This document shows, one piece after another, positions 14,483 to 22,487 of a DNA stretch of 28,228 nt. Origin of the DNA: Bacillota bacterium (GTDB lineage: Bacteria; Bacillota; Clostridia; Clostridiales; Caloramatoraceae); contig JAEZLD010000167.1 in the NCBI GenBank assembly GCA_023415335.1, positions 1 to 28,228 of the forward strand, read 5' to 3'. Positions within the stretch are counted from its first letter, which is position 1. Each line of letters begins with the position of its first letter. The notes below the pieces were generated by a model, which saw only the letters and a list, made by a program, of their open reading frames with translations, did not search any database and was not told the origin of the DNA. Position numbers and translations under genes: made by a program.

Positions 14483-15010
14483 CTACACCTCCATATCCAG
14501 TCTAAGCAGCTTTAAAGCCTTCCTAAGCCTGGTTGCCGCAGTTCCCTGTGGGATCTTCAGTATCTGTGATGCTTCAGCTATAGTAAAACCTCCAAAGTAC
14601 CTTAGGGTAATAAGCCTTCTAAGCTCCTCAGGGAGAGTCTGGATGGCAAGCTTCAGAGGCAGAGAGTCATACTCCTGCTGTGAGTCCTCAGGCAGCTCCT
14701 CATAGGGCAGCTCCCTTTTAATATGCCTTAAGGACTGGTTGCATACGTTGATTAATATTCTTGTAAGCCAGGTTTCAAAATATGTCTCCTCCCTAAGCTG
14801 TTTTCTCTTTACATATCCTTTAAAAACTGACTCGTCCACTGCATCCGTTGCCTTATCCTTATCTCCAAGGTATGCATATGCAATTTTATAAAGCCTTTCC
14901 TTTATTCCATCCACCCGTTTGAAAAACTGCTCCTCGTTCAACGAAGTCTCCCCCTGTCTCCTGCAGAGGTGCCTTCCCTCTGCTTCTGTTAAACATCGTT
15001 CTGCATCCAA
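14483..15010 (-). CDS. ECF-type RNA polymerase sigma factor
   Basis: A small sigma-70 family factor. Region 2 is visible as LYKIAYAYLGDKDKATDAVDE with FETWLTRILINVC, and region 4 as LPEELRRLITLRYFGGFTIAEASQILKIPQGTAATRLRKALK. Two TTG starts are possible. The one at 15010 has AAAGGAGG 8 nt upstream and gives 175 residues. The one at 14941 (LNEEQFFKRV) has GGGGGAG 6 nt upstream and begins where the family homology begins, giving 152 residues. The extra 23 residues (LTEAEGRHLCRRQGETS) look unlike a sigma factor, but their ribosome binding site is the stronger one. The gene is coupled to its anti-sigma gene. Confidence 0.9.
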   Translation of the reverse strand: MDAERCLTEAEGRHLCRRQGETSLNEEQFFKRVDGIKERLYKIAYAYLGDKDKATDAVDESVFKGYVKRKQLREETYFETWLTRILINVCNQSLRHIKRELPYEELPEDSQQEYDSLPLKLAIQTLPEELRRLITLRYFGGFTIAEASQILKIPQGTAATRLRKALKLLRLDMEV

Positions 15011-15083
15011 TAGGCCGGCCTCCTTTTGCTGTTGCGATTTTTCTTTTCACCTATTAGATGCTGGAATGTTGAAATTTTATTTA

Positions 15084-15112
15084 ATTATAAAATATTTATA
15101 CATATTCTCCAA
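15084..15112 (-). promoter_or_regulatory. Probable sigma-A promoter of the sigma/anti-sigma operon
   Basis: On the minus strand TTGGAG (15112-15107) and TATAAT (15089-15084) are 17 bp apart. It resembles a housekeeping promoter; I did not find a typical ECF AAC-type -35 element. Confidence 0.5.
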
Positions 15113-15164
15113 TAAATATATAGCATGTCAGTCCTAGCGGAATGTATACAACATTTACGTTCAC

Positions 15165-15211
15165 GGGTGGGCACGGGAAAATATCCTGAATGGATGTTTT
15201 CACCCCTACAC
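15165..15211. repeat. Intergenic GC-rich hairpin repeat, copy B
   Basis: GGGTG faces CACCC, and GAAAATATCC pairs with GGATGTTTTC (one G-U) around the loop TGAAT, ending in CCCCTACAC. Compared with copy A (1290-1337), stem positions change together: C-G to T-A in the outer stem, G-C to A-T in the inner one. The loop and the flanking ATCC/GGAT are unchanged. Confidence 0.8.
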
Positions 15212-15218
15212 CTGTAGT

Positions 15219-15238
15219 CGCGCAGAGTCCCACCCATA
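15219..15238. repeat. Second repeat module fragment (CGCAGAGTCCC)
   Basis: The core GCGCAGAGTCCC followed by C-rich sequence and TA occurs here and at 10457-10478 with near identity. Both are in intergenic DNA; at this site it lies directly beside hairpin repeat copy B, so the two modules may form one composite element. Confidence 0.5.
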
Positions 15239-15276
15239 CAGGGGAAGGCTTTCATATGCTTAATTATTCATATATA

Positions 15277-15319
15277 AAAATGCCATCACATAGTGATTTT
15301 AAATCACTGATGCGATGGC
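15277..15319 (-). terminator. Terminator of the DEAD-box helicase gene
   Basis: GCCATCACATAGTGATTT pairs with AAATCACTGATGCGATGGC with a few internal mismatches, and on the minus strand ATTTTTATAT follows. It begins about 10 nt after the helicase stop codon. Confidence 0.85.
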
Positions 15320-15328
15320 GTCTTTTAA

Positions 15329-16915
15329 CTATCTCTTTGGATTGGCAGGCTCTATGTTTATCTTATTGCCCTTTATCTTTATGTCCTTCATGATGCTCAG
15401 CACCTCTTTCTGGTACTGGGCTGGAACCTCAACGAAGGTGTACTTGTCAAATATGTCTATGGAGCCTATGAGGTTGCCAGGCATTCCTGTTTCGCCGGCT
15501 ATGGCACCAACGATGTTTCCAGGTGTTATGCCCTGGTTTCTTCCTATGTTGATGAACAGCCTTGCCATACCCTCAATATTTGTATCCTCGTATCTTTCCT
15601 CTGACTCCTCAGCACTCTGCTTGTTTATCTCTCCTGATACCATTTTAAGCAGTGCAGAGGCTATATCCATGCTGGTATAGTCCTCATCAAGAAGCCTTTC
15701 TATGATGTCAGAATACTTTCCAAGCTGGCCGTCACTGATTACAGTCTTTATCTTCTCTATTAGGGCTGCAGTCCTGCTCTCCTCCACATCATCTATGGTA
15801 GGTACCTGCTGTCTGGTGATACGGGTCTTGGTATATCTCTGTATCTCCTTAAGCTTGCTTACCTCACGCCACAGTGCAAAGGTAAATGCCTTGCCGGTTC
15901 TTCCCGCCCTGGCAGTACGACCTATTCTATGCACGTAGAACTCTTCGTCCTGAGGCACATCGTAGTTGAACACTGCCTCTACATCATCTACGTCTATTCC
16001 TCTGGCTGCTACGTCTGTGGCTACCAGTATGTCTATGTTGCCTGTTCTGAAGCGGCTCATTACCCTGTCTCTCTGTACCTGCTTCAAATCACCATGAAGG
16101 CTGTCTGCCAGATATCCTCTGGTCTGCAGCTGGCTAACCAGCTCATCAACCTTGCGCTTGGTGTTGCAGAACACCAGTGAAAGCTTTGGATTGTATATGT
16201 CCAGCAGCCTTACAAGAGCCTCCAGCTTTGCTGGCTCCTTCAGCTCATAGTAGAACTGCTCTATGTTTGGAACGGTAAGCTGCTTATGAACCACCTTTAC
16301 TATCTTAGGATCCTTCTGGTACTTTTCAGTAAGTGACATAATCTCCTTGGACATAGTAGCTGAGAACATTACCGTCTGGCGCTCCTCAGGCACCTGGCTT
16401 AGTATGGTCTCTATATCCTCTATAAAGCCCATATCCAGCATTTCATCTGCCTCATCTAACACCACTGTCTTCAGGCTGTCAAGCTTTAATGTCTTTCTTC
16501 TCATGTGGTCCATTACTCTTCCAGGGGTGCCTACTACAATCTGCACTCCTCTTTTAAGGCTCTGTATCTGCCTGTCAATTGACTGTCCTCCATATATAGG
16601 CATAATGTATAAGCCTCGCTTGTACTTTGCAAGCTTTTTCATTTCCTCGCATATCTGTATCGCAAGCTCACGTGTAGGGCAGAGTATCAGTGCCTGCACT
16701 GCCTTACTGTCTGTTTTTATGGTTTCCAATATCGGAATACCAAAGGCAGCAGTCTTGCCTGTTCCTGTCTGTGACTGTCCTATTACATCCCTGTTTTCAA
16801 GCATGTAAGGTATGGACTGAGCCTGAATTGTTGTAGTTTCCTCAAACCCCATGTCCGATACAGCCTTTTGTATCTCCTTAGACAGGTTAAGATCTTCAAA
16901 TTTTACTGAGTTCAT
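15329..16915 (-). CDS. DEAD-box ATP-dependent RNA helicase with DbpA RNA-binding domain
   Basis: The 528-residue protein unwinds short RNA duplexes using ATP. In order: Q motif (FEDLNLSKEIQ with TTTIQAQSIP), SQTGTGKT (motif I), PTRELAIQI (Ia), TPGRVMDHM (Ib), VVLDEADEMLDMGF (II), FSATMS (III), LVFCNTKRKVDELV (IV), VATDVAARGIDVDDV (V) and HRIGRTARAG (VI). A linker follows, then a C-terminal DbpA/CsdA-type RNA-binding domain from about residue 445 (ARLFINIGRNQGI, GNLIGSIDIFDKYTFVEVP). This layout matches clostridial DeaD/CshA/DbpA proteins linked to ribosome assembly and cold adaptation; I cannot choose among these names. GGAG lies 8 nt before the ATG. Single-gene unit. Confidence 0.96.
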   Translation of the reverse strand: MNSVKFEDLNLSKEIQKAVSDMGFEETTTIQAQSIPYMLENRDVIGQSQTGTGKTAAFGIPILETIKTDSKAVQALILCPTRELAIQICEEMKKLAKYKRGLYIMPIYGGQSIDRQIQSLKRGVQIVVGTPGRVMDHMRRKTLKLDSLKTVVLDEADEMLDMGFIEDIETILSQVPEERQTVMFSATMSKEIMSLTEKYQKDPKIVKVVHKQLTVPNIEQFYYELKEPAKLEALVRLLDIYNPKLSLVFCNTKRKVDELVSQLQTRGYLADSLHGDLKQVQRDRVMSRFRTGNIDILVATDVAARGIDVDDVEAVFNYDVPQDEEFYVHRIGRTARAGRTGKAFTFALWREVSKLKEIQRYTKTRITRQQVPTIDDVEESRTAALIEKIKTVISDGQLGKYSDIIERLLDEDYTSMDIASALLKMVSGEINKQSAEESEERYEDTNIEGMARLFINIGRNQGITPGNIVGAIAGETGMPGNLIGSIDIFDKYTFVEVPAQYQKEVLSIMKDIKIKGNKINIEPANPKR

Positions 16916-17073
16916 TAATTATTCTCCTTTTTTGTATATCTACACACTGTTATTATGTACATAAATCAGTTTTCCTTACTAAATTACATATATAGTTTTT
17001 GTGCTAACATTTCTATTATACAGTAAATTCAAATAATTAAAAGCTTTTCTTTATTAATTTTATGACAAATACA

Positions 17074-18024
17074 CTATTTATAGGAATATGTTTCCTGAGC
17101 TATCCTGATAAGCTCATCCATGGCTTTAGTAACATATCTGTTATGTTTATAGCAGAAGCACACATCCCTTCTTGAAAGCTGAGCATCAAGCTTGTAGTAT
17201 ACCATGTTTGAATCTGGCTTTACATGCCTTACAAGGGTGTCACTTATAAAGGCTATACCCATTCCATAACAGGCCAGATTATAGGCGGTTATCTGCTGGT
17301 CCAGCTTAAGTGTTGTTTTAGGCTTGAAGGCCTGCTGCTCGCATATTCTGTCTGCCCTTATACGGGTATCATTTCCAGAACGCAGCATCAGGAAGGGCTC
17401 GTCCTTAAAGCAATCCAGCGACAGACAGGGAAAGCCCTCATTCAGATGTTTATTGTTCATTACATCATCTGCAGTAAGCTCCATATCCTGAAGGTCCTTG
17501 CCTTCTCCAAACCGCCTCTGGGCTGCCAGTATAAGCTGCTCATTAAAAAGGCTCTTCATGGTAAGCAAATCCGGATTGAAGGTCCCTATATCTATAACCA
17601 GATCCAGTGCCCCCTCCAACAGCTGGTTCTCCAGAGAGTTAGTATCAGATTCCTTCAGTACAACCTCCACATGTGGATACCTTTTGTCAAATGCATTTAA
17701 CACTGGTGGAAGAATGAAGGAGGCAAAGAAGTTACTGGCACCTATTACTACCCTTCCTGTTTTAAGCTGGTTTATGTCATTCAGATAATTTGAAAAGCAT
17801 TCCTCTATGTCCATTATTTTTACCACAGATTTAATATACTCCTCACCCATAGGTGTAAGCTGTACAGGTACAGTGCTTCTGTCAAATATAGGGGTTCCCA
17901 GCCTTTCTTCTATTTTTTTAATGGTTGCACTTAAGGATGGCTGTGTTATATATAGATTCTGTGCCGCCTTTGAAAAGCTTTTTTCCTTATATACCTCATA
18001 TACGTATTCCATTCCCTTAAACAT
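17074..18024 (-). CDS. LysR-family transcriptional regulator
   Basis: A 316-residue regulator. The N-terminal winged helix-turn-helix reads YEVYKEKSFSKAAQNLYITQPSLSATIKKIEERLG, the LysR signature. A periplasmic-binding-protein-like effector domain follows, with a GRVVIGASNFFASFILPPVL opening. The start at 18024 (MFKGMEYVYEVY) is preferred: GGAGG sits 5 nt before it but would lie inside the coding sequence if the ATG at 18036 were used. It is divergent from the aspartate aminotransferase gene across about 140 bp, the usual arrangement for a LysR regulator and its target, so control of aspartate metabolism by an amino or dicarboxylic acid is likely but unproven. Confidence 0.93.
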   Translation of the reverse strand: MFKGMEYVYEVYKEKSFSKAAQNLYITQPSLSATIKKIEERLGTPIFDRSTVPVQLTPMGEEYIKSVVKIMDIEECFSNYLNDINQLKTGRVVIGASNFFASFILPPVLNAFDKRYPHVEVVLKESDTNSLENQLLEGALDLVIDIGTFNPDLLTMKSLFNEQLILAAQRRFGEGKDLQDMELTADDVMNNKHLNEGFPCLSLDCFKDEPFLMLRSGNDTRIRADRICEQQAFKPKTTLKLDQQITAYNLACYGMGIAFISDTLVRHVKPDSNMVYYKLDAQLSRRDVCFCYKHNRYVTKAMDELIRIAQETYSYK

Positions 18025-18042
18025 AATTGCCTCCATATAGAC

Positions 18043-18063
18043 TTATATTTATAATAAATATAA
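18043..18063. promoter_or_regulatory. Inverted repeat in the LysR/aminotransferase intergenic region
   Basis: TTATATTTA (18043-18051) and TAAATATAA (18055-18063) form a perfect inverted repeat with a 3-nt centre, about 20 nt upstream of the LysR start. LysR-type factors bind such AT-rich dyads containing T-N11-A, so this is a candidate operator. The region is AT-rich, so caution is needed. Confidence 0.4.
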
Positions 18064-18075
18064 ACGTATAAAAAT

Positions 18076-18104
18076 TTGTCTTTATTATAAGTAAATTATA
18101 TAAT
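18076..18104 (+). promoter_or_regulatory. Promoter of the aspartate aminotransferase gene
   Basis: TTGTCT (18076-18081) and TATAAT (18099-18104) are 17 bp apart. The 5' UTR would be about 55 nt with a GGAGG before the ATG. Confidence 0.6.
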
Positions 18105-18166
18105 ATATGTAATACAATTACACCATTATAAGTATATTTAATGTTTGAATTGGAGGACGCTACATA

Positions 18167-19447
18167 ATGAAAAAAATAACGGAGCTATCAAAGGCCGAAT
18201 TGCTCTCCTATGAAGAATCTCTGGAGAAATCTTACGAGGATTATAAGAGCCAGAGACTGTCACTGGACATGTCCAGGGGCAAGCCAGCCTCATCCCAGCT
18301 TGATTTAAGCAACGATCTGCTTAAGAAGCCTGAAAGCTTTACCACTGAAACAGGACTAGATGTACGTAACTATGGAGTACTTGATGGAATTCCAGAATGT
18401 AAGAAGCTTTTCTCAGAGCTTTTAAACATCGCTCCTGAGAACATGATTATAGGAGGAAACTCCAGCCTTAACCTTATGTATGACCAGATGGCAAGGCTCT
18501 GTATGTTTGGCACCCATGGAGAAAAGCCATGGAAGGCATATGAGTTTGAAGGAAATCCTGTGAAGTTCCTCTGCCCATCCCCAGGCTATGACAGGCATTT
18601 CAGTGTATGTGAGGCTCTGGGAATACAGATGATTACCGTACCACTAAAAGAGGACGGGCCTGACATGGACATGGTAGAGGAGCTAGTAGCCAAGGACCCT
18701 ATGATTAAGGGAATTTGGTGCGTTCCACTACATTCAAACCCAGAAGGAATATGCTACAGTGATAAGGTTGTAGACCGTCTATCGTCCATGAAGACAGCTG
18801 CAAAGGACTTCAGGATATTCTGGGATAATGCCTATGGAATACATCACATTTATAATGAGGTCAAACTAAAGGATGTGCTTAATGTCTGCAGGCATTGTGG
18901 AAACGAGGATAGGGTTTACTACTTCTTCTCCACCTCAAAAATAACCTTCCCTGGTGCAGGAGTAGCTCTTATGGCATCAGGAGCAGGCAACATAAAGGAA
19001 ATCAAATCACAGATGGGCGCACAGACTATAGGCTATGATAAGATAAATCAAATGAGGCATGTTGAGTTCTTTAAGAATGCAGAGGGAGTGTACAAGCAGA
19101 TGGCAGCTCTGGCAGATGAGCTGAGACCTAAGTTTGACATGGTTCTTTCTAAGTTTGAGGAGAGTCTTACTGGGACAGGACTTGCAACCTGGACAAACCC
19201 CCTGGGAGGATATTTCGTATCACTTCATACCCTTCCCGGATGTGCAAAGGAAACCGTAAGGCTTGCCAAGGAAGCAGGAGTTAAGCTTACAGGCGCCGGT
19301 GCAACCTATCCATATGGTAAGGACCCTGAGGACAGCAACATCAGAATTGCTCCATCTTATCCAGTGCTTGATGAGCTTTCAGAAGCTATGGATATTCTTT
19401 GTATATGTATAAAGCTGGCAGGAATAAGGTCACTGCTTAGTAAATAA
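18167..19447 (+). CDS. PLP-dependent aspartate aminotransferase (MocR-like subgroup)
   Basis: The 426-residue enzyme belongs to the bacterial fold-type I aminotransferase subgroup (Aminotran_MocR, PF12897) that includes aspartate aminotransferases. Visible features are LDMSRGKPASSQLDLS near the N-terminus, YGVLDGIPECKKLF, WCVPLHSNPEG, FWDNAYGIHH and STSKITFPGAG, whose Lys258 should hold PLP. SNIRIAPSYP near the end carries the substrate carboxylate-binding arginine. Expected reaction: aspartate plus 2-oxoglutarate to oxaloacetate plus glutamate, or the reverse. It starts the + strand cluster beside aspartase, but a strong terminator follows it, so it is at least partly a separate transcript. 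Confidence 0.9.
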   Translation: MKKITELSKAELLSYEESLEKSYEDYKSQRLSLDMSRGKPASSQLDLSNDLLKKPESFTTETGLDVRNYGVLDGIPECKKLFSELLNIAPENMIIGGNSSLNLMYDQMARLCMFGTHGEKPWKAYEFEGNPVKFLCPSPGYDRHFSVCEALGIQMITVPLKEDGPDMDMVEELVAKDPMIKGIWCVPLHSNPEGICYSDKVVDRLSSMKTAAKDFRIFWDNAYGIHHIYNEVKLKDVLNVCRHCGNEDRVYYFFSTSKITFPGAGVALMASGAGNIKEIKSQMGAQTIGYDKINQMRHVEFFKNAEGVYKQMAALADELRPKFDMVLSKFEESLTGTGLATWTNPLGGYFVSLHTLPGCAKETVRLAKEAGVKLTGAGATYPYGKDPEDSNIRIAPSYPVLDELSEAMDILCICIKLAGIRSLLSK

Positions 19448-19467
19448 TAAAATAAAATGATATTGTT

Positions 19468-19509
19468 AAATCAGGAGCTGTTACATTAATGTAACAGCTC
19501 CTGATTTTT
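19468..19509 (+). terminator. Terminator of the aspartate aminotransferase gene
   Basis: AAATCAGGAGCTGTTACATT (19468-19487) is followed immediately by its exact inverse complement (19488-19507), a perfect 40-bp palindrome, then a T-rich tract. The perfect symmetry also makes it a bidirectional structure. Confidence 0.9.
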
Positions 19510-19600
19510 GTTTTATGACTATTTTTACTATTTAAAAGTTTATGTTTTTAATACAATATAGGATCATGCTTTATATTTTATATTTACTCCATAAATTATG

Positions 19601-19628
19601 TTGGATCCGAATGATGAAGCATTATTAT
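19601..19628 (+). promoter_or_regulatory. Possible promoter of the aspartase-malic enzyme operon
   Basis: TTGGAT (19601-19606) and TATTAT (19623-19628) are 16 bp apart, in the gap after the aminotransferase terminator. The very AT-rich context gives several alternative -10 boxes. Confidence 0.4.
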
Positions 19629-19750
19629 AAATTTTTATTTATAATATTAATACTAATATATATATTTGATTCTATTAATCCTCCGTTTTATAATTGGTAC
19701 TGGATAAATACTTATCCAGCAATAACAAAAGTATGTAGAGGTTGATTTAT

Positions 19751-21178
19751 ATGGAAAAAGACACATCAAAATTTCGTATTGAAAGCGATTCTATAGGAGA
19801 AAAAGAAGTCCCCATAGATGCATATTACGGAGTACAGTCCTTACGTGGGCACGAAAACTTTAATATAACCGGAAGGCCTGTCCATCCGCAACTGATTATC
19901 AGCATTACACAGATAAAGAAAGCAGCTGCAATAACTAACTTTGAGGCAGGACAGCTTGATAAGAGCAAGGCTGATGCAATTGTAAAGGCATGTGATGAGA
20001 TTCTCTCAGGAGAATTACATGACCAGTTTATAGTGGATGCTATACAAGGGGGAGCGGGAACCTCACTGAACATGAACGCAAATGAGGTAATAGCAAACCG
20101 TGCAATTGAAATTCTCGGTGGCAAAAAGGGAGACTATAACATAGTGCATCCAAACGACCATGTTAACTGTGGGCAGTCCACTAATGATGTTATCCCTACC
20201 TGTGGTCGCATGGCTATCTTAAGATTATTGTGTGATGCCCAAAAGGAGCTGTCCAGATTAGCAGAAGCCTTAGACAATAAGTCAAAGGAATTTGATGATG
20301 TAATCAAGATGGGAAGGACCCAGCTTCAGGATGCAGTTCCAATAAGACTGGGACAGGAATTTAATGCATACAGCAATGCAATTAAGAGAGACGTAACCCG
20401 CTTTGAAAGTGCAAAGGATGAAATGAAATGCGTCAACCTTGGAGGGACTGCTGTTGGAACGGGACTAAATGCTGAAATTAATTATTTTAACAGAGTTGTA
20501 AAAAATATCGACCTGATTTCAGGACTGGATTTAGTTCAATCCTACGACCTTATCGATGCAACCCAGAACCTTGATGGTTATGCATATGTATCAGGAATTG
20601 TAAAGACCTGTGCCGTAAGCCTCTCCAAGATCTCCAACGACCTGCGTCTTATGTCCTCAGGTCCCAGAACAGGCCTTGGAGAAATAAACCTTCCAGCCAA
20701 GCAGAATGGCTCATCCATAATGCCTGGAAAGGTTAATCCCGTTATTCCTGAGGTTGTAAACCAGGTTGCATTCAACATCATAGGAAACGATATGGCTATT
20801 ACAATGGCAACGGAGGCAGGACAGCTTGAGCTTAACGCTTTTGAACCAGTTATATTCTATAAGCTTTTGGAATCCATAGGAACCCTTACAGGTGCAGTAA
20901 GAACACTTATTGACAACTGCATTGTTGGAATCACACCAAACAGGGAGCACTGTAAGGAAATGGTTGACAACAGCGTAGGAATAATAACTGCAATATGCCC
21001 ATATGTAGGCTATAATAAGGCTGCCAAAATTGCAAAGGAGGCCCTCAGAACAAACAGCTCTGTAAGGAGCCTGATTATCAGGGATGGCCTGCTTACCGAA
21101 GATCAGCTGGATATAATACTGAATCCATATACCATGACAAAGCCTGGAATACTAGGCGAAGATAAGCTAAAGGCTTAA
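19751..21178 (+). CDS. aspA: Aspartate ammonia-lyase (aspartase)
   Basis: The 475-residue enzyme deaminates aspartate to fumarate and ammonia and belongs to the fumarase/aspartase superfamily. The signature GSSIMPGKVNPVIPE at residues 320-334 contains the catalytic serine loop; other blocks are GGAGTSLNMNANEV, CGQSTNDV and MGRTQLQDAVP. EKEVPIDAYYGVQSLRGHENFNITG at the N-terminus favours aspartase over fumarase. The ATG at 19751 is chosen over the TTG at 19742 because AGAGG lies 9 nt before the ATG. It is followed by the malic enzyme gene after 34 nt. Together with a fumarase elsewhere they would turn aspartate into pyruvate. Confidence 0.94.
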   Translation: MEKDTSKFRIESDSIGEKEVPIDAYYGVQSLRGHENFNITGRPVHPQLIISITQIKKAAAITNFEAGQLDKSKADAIVKACDEILSGELHDQFIVDAIQGGAGTSLNMNANEVIANRAIEILGGKKGDYNIVHPNDHVNCGQSTNDVIPTCGRMAILRLLCDAQKELSRLAEALDNKSKEFDDVIKMGRTQLQDAVPIRLGQEFNAYSNAIKRDVTRFESAKDEMKCVNLGGTAVGTGLNAEINYFNRVVKNIDLISGLDLVQSYDLIDATQNLDGYAYVSGIVKTCAVSLSKISNDLRLMSSGPRTGLGEINLPAKQNGSSIMPGKVNPVIPEVVNQVAFNIIGNDMAITMATEAGQLELNAFEPVIFYKLLESIGTLTGAVRTLIDNCIVGITPNREHCKEMVDNSVGIITAICPYVGYNKAAKIAKEALRTNSSVRSLIIRDGLLTEDQLDIILNPYTMTKPGILGEDKLKA

Positions 21179-21212
21179 AAGCAATAAAACTATTATCATA
21201 GGGGGTAAAGAA

Positions 21213-22400
21213 ATGGATAAGAATTTAACCACTGCAGAAAAAAGCTTAAAGCTTCACGAGGAGTGGAGGGGAAAAATAGAGGTTGTAGCCACAGTTCCTG
21301 TTAAGACCAGGGAGGATTTATCCCTTGCATATACTCCAGGAGTTGCTGAGCCATGCCTTGCAATACAAAAGGACATAGATAAATCCTATGTATATACCCG
21401 CAGGTGGAATACATGCCTTGTTGTAACAGATGGGACTGCAGTGCTTGGTCTTGGAGACATAGGTCCTGAAGCAGGAATGCCTGTTATGGAAGGAAAGTGC
21501 GTATTATTTAAGTCCTTTGGAAATGTAGATGCCTTCCCTCTTTGTATTAAAAGCAAGGATGTAGATGAAATAGTAAATACCATATATCTTATTTCCGGAA
21601 GCTTCGGAGGAGTAAATCTAGAGGATATTTCCGCACCCAGGTGCTTTGAAATAGAAAGAAAGCTTAAAGAAAAATGTGATATACCAATATTCCATGATGA
21701 CCAGCACGGAACCGCAGTTGTTACACTGGCAGGTATAAGAAATGCCCTTAAGCTGGTTAAAAAGAATAAAGAGGATATAAAGGTAGTCGTTAACGGTGCA
21801 GGCGCTGCTGCCATTTCCATAACCAAGCTTCTTCTTTCAGATGGGATAAGCAATATCATATTATGTGATCGTACAGGAGCCATTTATAAAGGAAGAGAAA
21901 AAGGAATGAATTCCATAAAAGAGGAGATGGCCAAGGTAACCAACATTGATAATATACAGGGTTCTCTTGAGGATGTTATAAAGGGAGCTGATGTGTTTAT
22001 AGGAGTAAGTGCACCAGGCACCTTAACAACAGAAATGGTCAAAACAATGGCTAAGGACTCCATAATTTTTGCATGTGCAAACCCAACACCTGAAATATTC
22101 CCTGACGATGCCAGAGCAGGTGGCGCAAGGGTCATTGCTACCGGAAGAAGTGATTTCCCCAACCAGGTAAACAACGTTTTAGCCTTCCCTGGGATATTCA
22201 GAGGAACCTTCGATGTAAGAGCCAGTGACATTAATGATGAAATGAAAATAGCTGCTGCTACAGCTTTAGCAGATTTAATCTCTGATGAGGAGCTTAATGA
22301 AGATAATATAATCCCTTCAGCCTTTGACAAAAGGGTTGGCCCTGCAGTGGCAAAGGCCGTTGCAGAGGCAGCAAGGAAAACCGGTGTAGCAAGAATATAA
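21213..22400 (+). CDS. NAD(P)-dependent malic enzyme
   Basis: The 395-residue enzyme oxidatively decarboxylates malate to pyruvate and CO2. It is the short bacterial form. Motifs: AYTPGVAEPC (catalytic tyrosine region), DIGPEAGMPVMEGKCVLFK (catalytic lysine), HDDQHGTAVVTLAG (metal site), VVNGAGAAAISITKLL (dinucleotide fold) and CANPTPEIFPDDA. GGGGGT precedes the ATG. It lies downstream of aspA in the same operon and is closed by a strong terminator. NAD versus NADP preference cannot be read safely. The gene probably feeds carbon from aspartate or malate to pyruvate, giving reducing power. Confidence 0.94.
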   Translation: MDKNLTTAEKSLKLHEEWRGKIEVVATVPVKTREDLSLAYTPGVAEPCLAIQKDIDKSYVYTRRWNTCLVVTDGTAVLGLGDIGPEAGMPVMEGKCVLFKSFGNVDAFPLCIKSKDVDEIVNTIYLISGSFGGVNLEDISAPRCFEIERKLKEKCDIPIFHDDQHGTAVVTLAGIRNALKLVKKNKEDIKVVVNGAGAAAISITKLLLSDGISNIILCDRTGAIYKGREKGMNSIKEEMAKVTNIDNIQGSLEDVIKGADVFIGVSAPGTLTTEMVKTMAKDSIIFACANPTPEIFPDDARAGGARVIATGRSDFPNQVNNVLAFPGIFRGTFDVRASDINDEMKIAAATALADLISDEELNEDNIIPSAFDKRVGPAVAKAVAEAARKTGVARI

Positions 22401-22426
22401 GCATTCTCCATTATAGTGGGAATGTC

Positions 22427-22459
22427 AAAGCACACAGGATACAAATTCCTGTGTGCTTT
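22427..22459. terminator. Bidirectional terminator between malic enzyme and kinase genes
   Basis: AAAGCACACAGGA (22427-22439) and TCCTGTGTGCTTT (22447-22459) are perfectly complementary around a 7-nt loop, with A/T tracts on both sides. It sits between convergent genes. Confidence 0.85.
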
Positions 22460-22487
22460 ACTATTTTATGTTTATGCCACTCATATT

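Larger units (their letters stand above)
15011..15328. other. Intergenic region: promoter, repeat element, terminator
   Basis: This 318-nt gap has no gene. From the sigma-gene side it contains the sigma operon promoter (15084-15112), the intergenic hairpin repeat copy B (15165-15211), a fragment of a second repeat module (15219-15238) and the helicase terminator (15282-15319). Confidence 0.7.

Noticed and set aside
19542..19745. 67-codon hydrophobic ORF on the + strand before aspA
   Set aside because: No ribosome binding site, extremely AT-rich, overlaps the aspA ribosome binding site and looks like chance codons in a promoter region.
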